Assembly (NCBI GenBank): GCA_035763085.1 | Contig: DASUBV010000181.1 | Location: 1-32,319 of the forward strand | Source: DASUBV01 sp035763085 | GTDB taxonomy: Bacteria > Actinomycetota > Actinomycetes > Streptosporangiales > Streptosporangiaceae | DNA length: 32,319 nucleotides | Direction of reading: 5' to 3' | In this document: one piece after another, positions 7,852 through 15,147 of the stretch | Position numbering within the stretch: the first letter of the stretch is position 1 | How the letters are laid out: the number at the start of each line of letters is the position of its first letter | The notes under the pieces: generated by a model | What the model was told of the DNA's origin: nothing | Seen by the model: the letters and a program-made list of their open reading frames with translations, nothing else | Databases searched by the model: none | Made by a program: the position numbers and the translations under genes

Positions 7852-8795
7852 GGCTGGACCGGATCCTGCGGCGGGTAGAAGTAGCCGTTCGCGCCCGTGA
7901 TGCCCGCCTTGGCCATGGCCTTGTTGATGGCCGGGACTACCGTCGGGTCGTAGGTGGTCGCGTACGGCGGGAGCATCCGGGTCACCGAGGCCAGCCGGGC
8001 CTGCGTCGATTTCGCCCAGGACTCGAAGGCGGCCGGGGTCACCACCTTCCCGGTATCGGCCATCGCGCCGTGCCACAGGCCGCACAGCTCCGCGCAGCGG
8101 ACCGTGACCTGGCCCAGCTGGGTCGGCCGGGTGAACGCGGTGTTGTCGACGCCGGGGTTGGCGTCGGCCTTGACCCCGAGCTGGTAGGCCCAGAAGCTGT
8201 GGATCACGTCCAGCGACGTGACGTGGAACTCCACCCACCGGCCCTCGGGCAGCATCAGCTGGGTCGACTCGAAGCCGCCGAACTGCGGGTAGCGGTAGGT
8301 GAACCGCCACTGCTGGCCGATGACCTGGACCTGCAGCGGCGCCGAGCCGGCCGGCGCCCAGATCGGGCTGGGCCCCTCCCCGGCCCCGGCGCCCTGCGCG
8401 GTCATCAGCTCGTAGGTGCCGAAGCCGAACAGGGCCAGCACGATGACGGTCGTCACGGTGATCCAGGTGGCCTGGACCCGGGCGTGCCCGTGCAGCGCCG
8501 GCCCGTCGGTCTCATCCCCGTCGCGCTGCCGCCAGACGACCAGCGCGTAGCCGAAGTAGATGAGCACGAAGGCCGTGACCGGGGCCGCAATCACGGCCAT
8601 CACCTTGATGTCGAACTGCTGGTTGCTGGCCGCGCTGGCCATGTCACCCGGCGGCAGGTGCGGCCCCCACACCGACCAGATCAGCCAGTCGGCGACGACC
8701 GAGACCACCAGCCACGGCAGGAAGATGCGCAGCGCGTGGCTGGGCTCCCGGCGGCCCGCCCCCGTCCCGGCCCCGGCGCCGGCCTGGCTGGTCAT
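7848..8795 (-). CDS. ctaC: Cytochrome c oxidase subunit II
   Basis: A 315-residue protein carrying the CuA electron-entry site. The ATG at 8795 shares a base with the stop of the cupredoxin-like gene (TGATG) and has GGAGG ten bases upstream; the frame is open further but inside that gene. Three hydrophobic segments (about 25-45, 65-88 and 110-130) precede an extracytoplasmic cupredoxin domain. The CuA ligands are complete: His199 (VIHSFW), then Cys234, Glu236, Cys238, His242 and Met245 in CAELCGLWHGAM. No heme c motif (CxxCH) follows, so electrons should come from a separate cytochrome c. Subunits II of the ordinary aa3 type usually have two helices; the third is unusual and may match the extra helices on CtaD. 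Confidence 0.93.
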   Translation of the reverse strand: MTSQAGAGAGTGAGRREPSHALRIFLPWLVVSVVADWLIWSVWGPHLPPGDMASAASNQQFDIKVMAVIAAPVTAFVLIYFGYALVVWRQRDGDETDGPALHGHARVQATWITVTTVIVLALFGFGTYELMTAQGAGAGEGPSPIWAPAGSAPLQVQVIGQQWRFTYRYPQFGGFESTQLMLPEGRWVEFHVTSLDVIHSFWAYQLGVKADANPGVDNTAFTRPTQLGQVTVRCAELCGLWHGAMADTGKVVTPAAFESWAKSTQARLASVTRMLPPYATTYDPTVVPAINKAMAKAGITGANGYFYPPQDPVQP

Positions 8796-9466
8796 CAGCT
8801 CACCACCTCCATGCTGCCGGTCATGAAGCCGATGGTCTGCATGGGACCGCCGAAGCCATCCAGGAAGCCGCCGCCGCAGGGCACCCGGCACTGCCAGAAG
8901 TAGCTGCCCGTCTGCCGCGGCGCGGTGAACTCAAAGGTCATCGTGGTGTGCGGGCCCGAGGTGCACGGCGAGGCCCCGCACAGCGACGCGGTCAGCGACG
9001 GCGAGGCCATCGGCACGTTCAGCCCGATGCCGGGGATGGAGAACGTGTGCCCCACGTTGCAGCCCGACCATGAGTTGAGCTGGCTCACCGGCTTGCCGTT
9101 GACGTACTCGAGGTTGCCGGCGGTCCCGGTGACCTTGCCCCAGTACGGGTTGCGCAGCGGCGTGCAGCCGTCGTAGCCCAGGATCGTCACGTGCACCGTG
9201 GCGCCGGCCGCGACCTTGAACAGCGTGGTGTGCACCCACTTGCCGGTGGCCGGGCTCTTGATGAAGTAGGACACCCAGTCCGGCTTGGACGTGACCGTGT
9301 TCTGCGGGTCCTCTTGCAGCGTGATGCTGACCTGCCGGGCGCCGGCAGCCGCGAAGTTCTCCACCGGCGGCCCGCCGAGCAGGTAATGGATGACCAGGAA
9401 GGCACCCAGGGCGACTACGGCACACAAGGCCGCCGCCAGGGTCGCGATCCGGACCGGCAAGGACAC
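8795..9466 (-). CDS. Membrane-anchored cupredoxin-like protein, first gene of the oxidase operon
   Basis: A 223-residue protein with one N-terminal hydrophobic segment (about 7-31), then an exported beta-rich domain. The start is GTG 9466 with GAGG nine bases upstream. The C-terminal part resembles a cupredoxin: His140 in GHTFSIPG, then FWQCRVPCGGG with Cys193 and Cys197, and GGPM with Met209. This recalls CuA (C-x3-C-x3-H-x2-M), but no His lies at the expected spacing and 11 residues separate Cys197 from Met209. Three more Cys (101, 136, 163) and Cys168 may form disulfides. Its place ahead of ctaC suggests an extra copper subunit, an electron donor or a copper chaperone. No family name can be given from sequence alone. 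Confidence 0.75.
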   Translation of the reverse strand: MSLPVRIATLAAALCAVVALGAFLVIHYLLGGPPVENFAAAGARQVSITLQEDPQNTVTSKPDWVSYFIKSPATGKWVHTTLFKVAAGATVHVTILGYDGCTPLRNPYWGKVTGTAGNLEYVNGKPVSQLNSWSGCNVGHTFSIPGIGLNVPMASPSLTASLCGASPCTSGPHTTMTFEFTAPRQTGSYFWQCRVPCGGGFLDGFGGPMQTIGFMTGSMEVVS

Positions 9467-9671
9467 CAGCCATCACCTCGCTCGCCGCCGTGAGCGCACC
9501 GCCAGCCGGCGCCGCGCTCGCTGCCGCCCCGTTGTCGCCTTGATCTTGCGAGCGCGCCCGGGACCGATCAACGGCTAGCGACATACATGACGAAACTGTC
9601 ATGCGGTTCGAGCGCACCGGATTCGGCCGGGGGGCGAGGCTTGACCTGTGATGTCCGGAGGAGTAGCAAAC
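9467..9671. promoter_or_regulatory. Divergent promoter region between oxidase operon and response-regulator operon
   Basis: This 205-bp stretch must hold promoters for both directions. A clear spaced dyad, CATGAC-N6-GTCATG, lies at 9586-9603. A second, wider one (TTGATC-N20-GATCAA) is at 9540-9571. On the plus strand TTGACC (9641-9646) is followed after 17 bp by TAGCAA (9664-9669), a weak -35/-10 pair that conflicts with the ribosome site nearby. The regulator or a thiol/copper sensor could bind the dyads; which one is not shown. Confidence 0.4.
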
Positions 9672-9755
9672 GTGCTGAAGTCCCTTCTCACCGGCCCGGC
9701 GGCGCCGCTCGCAGTGCGCCCGCTCGCACCGCCCGGCCGGCGCGGCGCAGAGTGA
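9672..9755 (+). CDS. Possible 27-residue leader peptide ahead of the response regulator
   Basis: GTG at 9672 stands nine bases after a perfect GGAGGA (9656-9661 area), and the short frame ends with TGA at 9753, 12 bases before the response-regulator ATG. The peptide starts VLKSLLTGPAAPLAV and ends Pro/Arg-rich. An in-frame ATG at 9651 would make it 34 residues. The strong ribosome site with no other gene to serve is the argument. Function, if any, may be attenuation or coupling. Confidence 0.35.
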   Translation: MLKSLLTGPAAPLAVRPLAPPGRRGAE

Positions 9756-9767
9756 AGTGCTGAGCGA

Positions 9768-10472
9768 ATGATGAATGGCCTGTCCGCCCGTCCCGGCGAG
9801 TCCCCGCCGGGATCGTCGCGCATCCTGGTCGTGGATGACGAGCAGGCCATCCGCGACCTGATCGGCCGCGCTCTGGTGACGGCCGGGTACAGCGCCGACC
9901 TGGCCGCCGGCGGCGCCGCCGGGCTGGAGATGATCGCCAGCCGCGACTACGGGCTGGTCATCCTGGACCTGGTGATGCCCGACCTGGACGGCCGCACGTT
10001 CCTGACCCGGCTGCAGGCCACCCGCAACGTTCCCGCCGTGCTCGTGCTGTCCTGCGTGGACGACGTGGCCACCAAGGTGAGCTGCCTGGAGCTCGGCGCC
10101 CAGGACTACCTGACCAAGCCGTTCTCGCTGGCCGAGTTCCTGGCCCGGGTCCGCGTCCGGCTGCGCGATGACACCCACCTGCATGCCGAGATCATCCGGG
10201 CCGGCGGCCTGGTCCTGGACGTGTGGCGGCTGAAGGCCGACATCGGCAACGGCCCGGTGTCGCTGACCAAGCTGGAGTTCCTGCTGCTCCGGGAGCTAGC
10301 CGAGCACGTCGGGCAGCCGCTGCGCAAGGATGAGCTGCTGGCCTCGATCTGGGGCCTGGACTTCGATCCCGGCTCCAACGTCGTGGACGTGTGCGTCCGG
10401 CGGCTGCGGTCCAAGCTGGGCTTTGACCTGATCAAGACGGTGCGCGGTGCCGGCTACCAGCTCACCTCCTGA
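9768..10472 (+). CDS. OmpR/PhoB-type response regulator, orphan
   Basis: A 234-residue two-domain regulator. The receiver holds the acidic pair Asp23-Asp24 (VVDDE), phospho-acceptor Asp67 (ILDLVMPDLDG), Ser95 in place of the usual Thr/Ser and Lys117 (LTKPFS). The winged-helix DNA-binding domain covers about residues 137-234 and includes VSLTKLEFLLLRELAE, VVDVCVRRLRSKLG and the final RGAGYQL. The start is ATG 9768 or the second ATG at 9771; no strong ribosome site decides. No histidine kinase lies within view. It heads a run of TlpA, CtaG and TlpA-like genes and faces the oxidase operon, so control of oxidase expression or maturation is a reasonable inference. Confidence 0.9.
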   Translation: MMNGLSARPGESPPGSSRILVVDDEQAIRDLIGRALVTAGYSADLAAGGAAGLEMIASRDYGLVILDLVMPDLDGRTFLTRLQATRNVPAVLVLSCVDDVATKVSCLELGAQDYLTKPFSLAEFLARVRVRLRDDTHLHAEIIRAGGLVLDVWRLKADIGNGPVSLTKLEFLLLRELAEHVGQPLRKDELLASIWGLDFDPGSNVVDVCVRRLRSKLGFDLIKTVRGAGYQLTS

Positions 10473-10505
10473 CCCGGCGGTCGCAGCGCCGGCCGGCCCG
10501 CGCGC

Positions 10506-10605
10506 TAGATTCGCCAGCGTGGTCATTGAGGACACCCGCGCGGCCAGCCCCGCGCTTACCCCTGCCCGCGGCCGGCCCGCCCGCACGCCGGGGCGTGCCC
10601 GGTGA
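10506..10605 (+). promoter_or_regulatory. Possible promoter and leaderless 28-codon frame coupled to tlpA
   Basis: TAGATT (10506-10511) is a good actinobacterial -10. Seven bases on, GTG at 10519 opens a 28-codon frame beginning VVIEDTRAASP, so a transcript from this promoter would be leaderless. The frame ends in a TGA (10603-10605) that overlaps the GTG start of the TlpA gene (GTGA). Translation would then be handed over to tlpA, which has no good Shine-Dalgarno of its own. Confidence 0.35.
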
Positions 10606-11168
10606 TCGGCCGCCTGAACCTGCCCGCCCGGGTCAGCACCCGGCGGTCTCGCGCACTGCTGCTGGGTGCCGTCGCGCTGGTGCTGCTGGCCGTGATCGCC
10701 GCGCTGACCTTCGGCGTGGCGGGCGGCTCGTCCCGCTCCCCCGGCCCGCCGCCGGCCGCCAAGCCGTTCTCGCTGAGCCAGCTGGGCCAGCCCGGCCACC
10801 AGGTGTCGCTGGCCGGGCTGGCGGGCCAGCCGGTCATCGTGAACTTCTTCGCCTCCTGGTGCGAGCCGTGCCAGAAGGAGACCCCGCTGCTGGCCCGGTT
10901 CTACGCCGCGCACCAGGGCCGGGTCGCCGTCATTGGCGTCGACGCTAACGACCAGAAGGGCGCGGCGCAGAAGTTCGTGCGCAAGATGGGGGTCAGCTAC
11001 CCGGTCGGCGTCGACCCCTTCCCGGCCAGCACGGCCACCTCCTACGGCGTGCTCGCGCTGCCGCAGACCTTCTTCCTCAATGCCCGCCACCAGATCGTCC
11101 GGCATGTCGTGGGCGGGCTCACCGCCCGCGAGCTGAGCGCCTGGGCCACCCGGATCGGGAGGCAGTGA
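10602..11168 (+). CDS. TlpA/ResA-type thiol-disulfide oxidoreductase
   Basis: A 188-residue membrane-anchored thioredoxin-fold protein. One hydrophobic helix (about 18-40) is followed by an exported domain. The active site is Cys87-Glu-Pro-Cys90 in NFFASWCEPCQKETP, the cis-proline is Pro154 in ALPQTFFLN, and the domain follows the AhpC/TlpA pattern with IGVDANDQ near 111. Such proteins reduce disulfides in cytochrome c apoproteins or in copper-site proteins such as subunit II and Sco. Its neighbours, CtaG and the divergent oxidase operon, favour a role in preparing the CuA cysteines. The start GTG 10602 lacks a clear ribosome site and overlaps a short upstream frame. Confidence 0.88.
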   Translation: MIGRLNLPARVSTRRSRALLLGAVALVLLAVIAALTFGVAGGSSRSPGPPPAAKPFSLSQLGQPGHQVSLAGLAGQPVIVNFFASWCEPCQKETPLLARFYAAHQGRVAVIGVDANDQKGAAQKFVRKMGVSYPVGVDPFPASTATSYGVLALPQTFFLNARHQIVRHVVGGLTARELSAWATRIGRQ

Positions 11169-11201
11169 CCGTGACCGCCCGCCAGCCATGACCCGCCTGG
11201 C

Positions 11202-11831
11202 ATGACCGCGCCGCCGCGGGCCGGGCCGCCGCTCTTGCCCCTGCAGTCGCGCGGCTGGCCAGCGCGGCGGTACCCGAGGTGGCTGCTGCCCGCGCTTGCC
11301 GTGCTGGTCGCGGCCGCCGTCGCCGTGGGCCTGGCGCACCGGCCCAGCCGCCAGGAGCGGGCCGCCGACCTGCGCGGCCTGCTGCACACCCTGAACTACG
11401 ACATTGAGTCCTGCGCGGGCGGCGTGCATGACTCACTCACGGTGCTGACCGCGATTGACTCCGGCACCAGCCACGACGTGGCCACCGCCGCCAGCGTGGC
11501 CGGCACCGGGACGGCCAGCTGCTCGCCGGCCAGCAACGAGCTGATCGATGACCTGGAGAGTTACCAGGTGCCCGAGTCGCTGGCCAGCTACCACCTGGGC
11601 CGCGCCGTTACCGGCCTGATCGACTGGGCCGCCCCCGACGCCGAGAACGCCCAGTCCGGCGTCGCGCGGGTGCTGGCCGCCCGCGGCACCCCGCGCGAGG
11701 CCGCCGCCCGTGCCGCGCTGCGGCAGGCGCTGCGGACGCTCGACCGCCAGCGGGCCGCCGTGGACACCGCCCTGGCCCCGGCCATCGCCGCGCTGTCACC
11801 GCGCGCCGCCCCGCCCGCGCTGCCGGGCTAG
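11202..11831 (+). CDS. Unknown membrane-anchored protein between tlpA and ctaG
   Basis: A 209-residue protein not matched to any family I recognise. A basic N-terminus (RRYPRW) and one hydrophobic helix (about 28-46) are followed by a mostly helical exported domain rich in Ala, Arg and Asp. Two cysteines, Cys71 (DIESCAGG) and Cys107 (TASCSPAS), are the only ones and lie on the exported side, so they could form a disulfide. The ATG at 11202 has no Shine-Dalgarno and overlaps the stop of a five-codon frame (ATGA). It is 33 bp from tlpA and 33 bp from ctaG in the same direction. A thiol substrate or partner of the neighbouring TlpA is a fair guess. Confidence 0.7.
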   Translation: MTAPPRAGPPLLPLQSRGWPARRYPRWLLPALAVLVAAAVAVGLAHRPSRQERAADLRGLLHTLNYDIESCAGGVHDSLTVLTAIDSGTSHDVATAASVAGTGTASCSPASNELIDDLESYQVPESLASYHLGRAVTGLIDWAAPDAENAQSGVARVLAARGTPREAAARAALRQALRTLDRQRAAVDTALAPAIAALSPRAAPPALPG

Positions 11832-11864
11832 CAGAACCCGGATGCCAAACGGGGAGGCCCGAGC

Positions 11865-12767
11865 GTGAGCTACCTCACCAGCCACTGGTCCTTCGACCCG
11901 TTCGTGATCGTGATCGCCGTCGTGGCGGCCTGGCACGAGGCCGGCCTGAGCCGGCTGGCCCGCCGGTCCCGCCCCGAGCGGACCCGCCAGCGGCGCCGGC
12001 GCTCGGCGCTGTTCTACGCCGGACTGGCCGTCTTGCTGCTCGCCGTCTGCTCGCCGGCGGACTACTGGGCCAGCGACTACTTCTTCGCGCACATGATCCA
12101 GCACCTGCTGCTCATGTTCGCCGCGCCGAGCCTGGTCGTGGCGGGCGCTCCGTGGCAGCCGCTGGCCGGCGGGCTGCCGGGCCGGCTGGGCCGCAGCGTC
12201 ACCCGGCAGGTGCTGACCGGGGGCTGGGCCCGCCCGCTGCGGGCGGCGGCCGGCACGCTGCTGCGTCCCTGGGTGGCGGTGGCGGTGTTCAACCTGCTGA
12301 TGATCGCCTGGCACGTGCCGGCGCTGTTCGACCTGGCCGGGCGGAACCAGGCGGTGCACATCTGGCTGATGCACGGCTCGTTCTTCGCCGGGGGTATCTT
12401 GTTCTGGCTCCAGTTCATCGCCTCGCCGCCGTTCCGGATCCGGATGCCGGCGGTGCCGCAGGCTACGGCCCTGCTGGCGACCAACGTGGTCATGTGGGTA
12501 CTGGCCATGTCGCTGGGCATACTGACCAGCAGATCGTGGTACACGGTCTATGACCACCTGCCGGGCGTCACCCTGCCGCCGTTCGCTGACCAGCAGATCG
12601 GCGCCGGGATCTTGTGGATCTGCGGCGATATCTGGGCCGTGCCCTGCATGATCTCGGTCATCCGGCGGGTCATCGCCGAGGACGGCAGCGTGGGCTCGGC
12701 GGTGGACCGCATCCTGAGCCGCCGCGACTCGCGGCGCTATCAGTGGGCGGGGCGTCGCTCAGAGTGA
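11865..12767 (+). CDS. ctaG: CtaG-like cytochrome c oxidase assembly membrane protein
   Basis: A 300-residue polytopic protein of the caa3 oxidase CtaG family (unrelated to the Cox11 protein that shares the name). The GTG start at 11865 follows GGGGAGG by a normal distance. About seven hydrophobic helices are visible. Typical elements are the N-terminal SHWSFDPFV, the His-rich HMIQHLLLMFAAPSLVVAG near residue 75, AWHVPALFD near 147, and HIWLMHGSFFAGG near 165. The conserved membrane His residues suggest copper binding or transfer to CuB; in Bacillus CtaG is needed for active oxidase. It belongs to the same run of genes as the two TlpA-like proteins. Confidence 0.88.
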   Translation: MSYLTSHWSFDPFVIVIAVVAAWHEAGLSRLARRSRPERTRQRRRRSALFYAGLAVLLLAVCSPADYWASDYFFAHMIQHLLLMFAAPSLVVAGAPWQPLAGGLPGRLGRSVTRQVLTGGWARPLRAAAGTLLRPWVAVAVFNLLMIAWHVPALFDLAGRNQAVHIWLMHGSFFAGGILFWLQFIASPPFRIRMPAVPQATALLATNVVMWVLAMSLGILTSRSWYTVYDHLPGVTLPPFADQQIGAGILWICGDIWAVPCMISVIRRVIAEDGSVGSAVDRILSRRDSRRYQWAGRRSE

Positions 12768-12853
12768 CATCGGTGTAACTATGATCGCCATTGCGGCGTG
12801 CAGAGCTGCACGGCCGCATCTGGTGAGCAGCAGCGGGGGGAGCTGCCAGCACA

Positions 12854-13969
12854 ATGCCCAGTCATTCGCGCGCGGGTCCGCCCATGCGCCCGGCCGCTGG
12901 CCGCCCGGCAGGGGGACGTTCGGCATGGGGCCGTTCGGGCGGCCGGCACGCCGCACCGCGGTCCGCGCGGGCGCAGCCCGGCCTCCACCTCGCAGCCGAT
13001 GCAGGGCCCGCGGGCACTGTGTCGACGGGCCCTGTGTTGACGGGCCCAGCGTCTGCGGGCACAGCGTCGACGAGCACCGGGCCGGCAAGCACGGACCCCA
13101 CAGGCACGGCCTCGACGGGCCCGGCTGTTACCGGCACGGGACCGGCCAGCACGGGACCGGCTGTCACGGAGCCGCCGGACCCAGCCTCTGCCGACACAGG
13201 CCCAGTAAGCACGGAGCCGACCAGGCAGGCCCTGACGGACCCAGCGTCAGCAGGCCCGGCGCCGGCCAGCACGGGACCTGCTGTCACGGAGCCGCCGGAA
13301 TCCGGACCGGCGGGCACGGGACCAGAGGGCCGGGGGTCGTCAGGTACAAGGTCGCCAGGAGCAGGGGCGGCAGGCCAGGGACCGCCCCGCGCCCCGCAGC
13401 GGCCGCGGCCGCTGCGGGTGCTGTCGCTGCTGATCACGCTGGCCCTGGTCGGGATCACGGTGGCGGCCTGCCTGGGCCCGCGGATGCTGGCCGCCCGTGA
13501 CCAGGCCGCCAGCAGCTTCTCGCTGCCCGGCCTGAAGGACCCGGCCGACCGGGTCAGCCTCAGCGACTATGACGGCAAGCCGGTGATCATCAACTTCTTC
13601 GCGGCGTGGAGCCCGCCGAGCAAGGCGCAGACCCAGCTGCTGGCCCACTTCCACCGCTATTACCACGGCCAGGTGCTGATCATCGGCATCGACGCCCGCG
13701 ACGACCGGGCAGCCGCCCTGAAGCTGGTCCGCCAGTCGCGGGTGACCTACCCGGTCGCCACCGACAAGGATCTCCATGTCGCCGCCCGGTACGGGTTGCC
13801 GGGCGTCCCGGCGACGTTCTTCCTGAACTCCCGCCACCAGGTGGTCAAGGCCGACTACGGGTGGCTGAGCTGGAAGAAGCTGCGGCGCGGGGTCACCGTC
13901 ATGGATCCGAGCTCGCCGGCCGCCTTCCCGCCGAAGGCAGCGGCGGTGCCGGGCGGGCCGGGCCGCTAA
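12854..13969 (+). CDS. TlpA-like protein with both active-site cysteines replaced by serine
   Basis: A 371-residue protein. Residues 1-185 are low-complexity Thr/Ser/Pro/Gly/Ala, including a repeated ASTGPAVTEPP unit (about 98-108 and 138-148). A helix (about 188-206) anchors an exported thioredoxin fold at 220-350. The fold is close to the upstream TlpA: VSLSDYDGKPVIINFFAAW, IIGIDARDD and the cis-Pro in GVPATFFLNSRHQVVK. Where the active site should be, the sequence is Trp-Ser253-Pro-Pro-Ser256-Lys (both codons AGC), so thiol-disulfide exchange there is impossible. It may bind metal or partners, or compete with the active paralogue. The ATG at 12854 has a GGGGAG about 12 bases upstream; if the true start is later the low-complexity region shortens. 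Its stop overlaps the convergent glycosyltransferase stop by 4 bp. Confidence 0.82.
   Translation: MPSHSRAGPPMRPAAGRPAGGRSAWGRSGGRHAAPRSARAQPGLHLAADAGPAGTVSTGPVLTGPASAGTASTSTGPASTDPTGTASTGPAVTGTGPASTGPAVTEPPDPASADTGPVSTEPTRQALTDPASAGPAPASTGPAVTEPPESGPAGTGPEGRGSSGTRSPGAGAAGQGPPRAPQRPRPLRVLSLLITLALVGITVAACLGPRMLAARDQAASSFSLPGLKDPADRVSLSDYDGKPVIINFFAAWSPPSKAQTQLLAHFHRYYHGQVLIIGIDARDDRAAALKLVRQSRVTYPVATDKDLHVAARYGLPGVPATFFLNSRHQVVKADYGWLSWKKLRRGVTVMDPSSPAAFPPKAAAVPGGPGR
13142..13300 (+). repeat. Repeats inside the N-terminal region of the Cys-less TlpA-like gene
   Basis: A 39-bp unit at 13142-13180 recurs at 13262-13300 with about two changes, and shorter GGCCCAGC/ACGGG-type units fill 13000-13330. 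Spacing of 120 bp keeps the reading frame. The repeats encode the Thr/Pro/Ala linker. Confidence 0.6.
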
Positions 13970-15147
13970 ACGCCGATCTCGGCCAGCGCGGCCAGGAACG
14001 CGGCCTCGAAGGCGGCCGGCGGCCGGGCCGGGCCGGGCTCGGGCGGCTTGACCCGGTCCAGCGCGGCCAGGGCGGTCCGCAGCACGTCAGCGGTGCCGGG
14101 CCCGGTGACCCCGGCGCCCCCCAGCTCCAGTTCGTGCTGCAGGTTGTCGCGGCCGTGGCCCTGCACGACGTCCAGCAGCAGCAGCGGCCGGCCGACCGTG
14201 CGGGCCTCGGTGCAGGTGTCGCCGGAGCTGGTGATGACCAGGTCAGCGGCGGCCATCAGGACCGGGACCTGATCGGTGAAGCCGATGGCGCGCACCCGCG
14301 GCTGGCGGGCGGCGGCCGCGGTCAGGGCCCGCTCCAGCCTTGTGTTGCGCCCGGCCACCGCCAGCACGTGCACGCCGGCCCGGCCCAGGGCCTCGGCGGC
14401 CGCGGCCACCGGCCCCAGGCCCCAGGCGCCCGACATCAGCAGCACGCAGCGCTCCTGCTGCGGGATGCCCAGCTGGTCACGGGCGGCCGCCTGCGGCGGG
14501 ACGGTGTAGAAGGCGGGACGGACCGGCGAGGGCAGCACGCGCACCCGGGCATCAGGGGCGAACCGCCGCACGGCCGCCTCGGCGGCACCGGAGGTGACCA
14601 GGTACAGGTCCACGTTGGGGTGCACCCACAGCCGGTGCGGCGTGACATCGGTGCAGAACACGACGTGGCTCATGGCCGGGAAGTCCGGGGCCACCCGGCT
14701 CACCGCCGACGCGGCCGTGGAGAACACGGAGATGGCCAGGTCAGCCGGGTCGGACTCGAGGTAGGCGCGCAGCCGGGGCACGACCTGGCGGCGGGCCGCG
14801 GCGTCGGCCAGCAAGGCCAGCCTGCTGCCCGGCCGCAGCGCCGCGAAGTGGAAGGCGTCGAACAGGCCGGGCACCGCCAGCATGGTCCGGAACACGCGCT
14901 CGCCTGCCGAGCCGCCGCGCCGTCCCAGCAGCCGCATCGCATCGAGTGTGTGCGTGCGGTACCCGTGCCGCTGCAGCGAGGCGGCGCACGCCGCGGCGAG
15001 CGCGTCATGGCCCATCCCGATCGAGCCCGACACCAGCAGCGCCGTACTTTCCTGGCTCGCCGCCGGGGCTCCCTGGGAGGCGCCGTCTTCCCTCGTCGCT
15101 GCGCTCCTCAGTCCAGACGGCGCCGGGCGCCCCTGTGGCTCGCTCAT
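13966..15147 (-). CDS. Glycosyltransferase, MGDG synthase/MurG-like (GT28 type)
   Basis: A 393-residue GT-B enzyme. The ATG at 15147 overlaps the stop of the SDR gene (ATGA). After about 40 polar residues the N-terminal domain starts with SGSIGMGHDALAAACAASL, the GxGH motif of diacylglycerol glycosyltransferases and MurG. The C-terminal donor-binding domain contains MSGAWGLGPV, GFTDQVPVLMAAADLVITSS and PLLLLDVVQGHGRDN. In place of the common GG(L/M)T loop it has SSGDTCTEA. It probably moves a sugar from a nucleotide donor to a lipid or lipid-linked acceptor at the inner face of the membrane. Neighbouring aminotransferase and epimerase genes could make the donor sugar. Confidence 0.78.
   Translation of the reverse strand: MSEPQGRPAPSGLRSAATREDGASQGAPAASQESTALLVSGSIGMGHDALAAACAASLQRHGYRTHTLDAMRLLGRRGGSAGERVFRTMLAVPGLFDAFHFAALRPGSRLALLADAAARRQVVPRLRAYLESDPADLAISVFSTAASAVSRVAPDFPAMSHVVFCTDVTPHRLWVHPNVDLYLVTSGAAEAAVRRFAPDARVRVLPSPVRPAFYTVPPQAAARDQLGIPQQERCVLLMSGAWGLGPVAAAAEALGRAGVHVLAVAGRNTRLERALTAAAARQPRVRAIGFTDQVPVLMAAADLVITSSGDTCTEARTVGRPLLLLDVVQGHGRDNLQHELELGGAGVTGPGTADVLRTALAALDRVKPPEPGPARPPAAFEAAFLAALAEIGV

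Noticed and set aside
5658..8903. A 1081-codon open frame on the plus strand across the oxidase genes
   Set aside because: It is antisense to ctaC, ctaD and ctaE with their metal-ligand motifs, is full of His/Arg/Gly/Gln as mirrored high-GC codons give, and has no recognisable domain.
11171..11205. Chain of tiny frames between tlpA and the 209-residue gene
   Set aside because: Frames of five to seven codons arise easily by chance; only the ATGA overlap at 11202 is noted in the gene entry.
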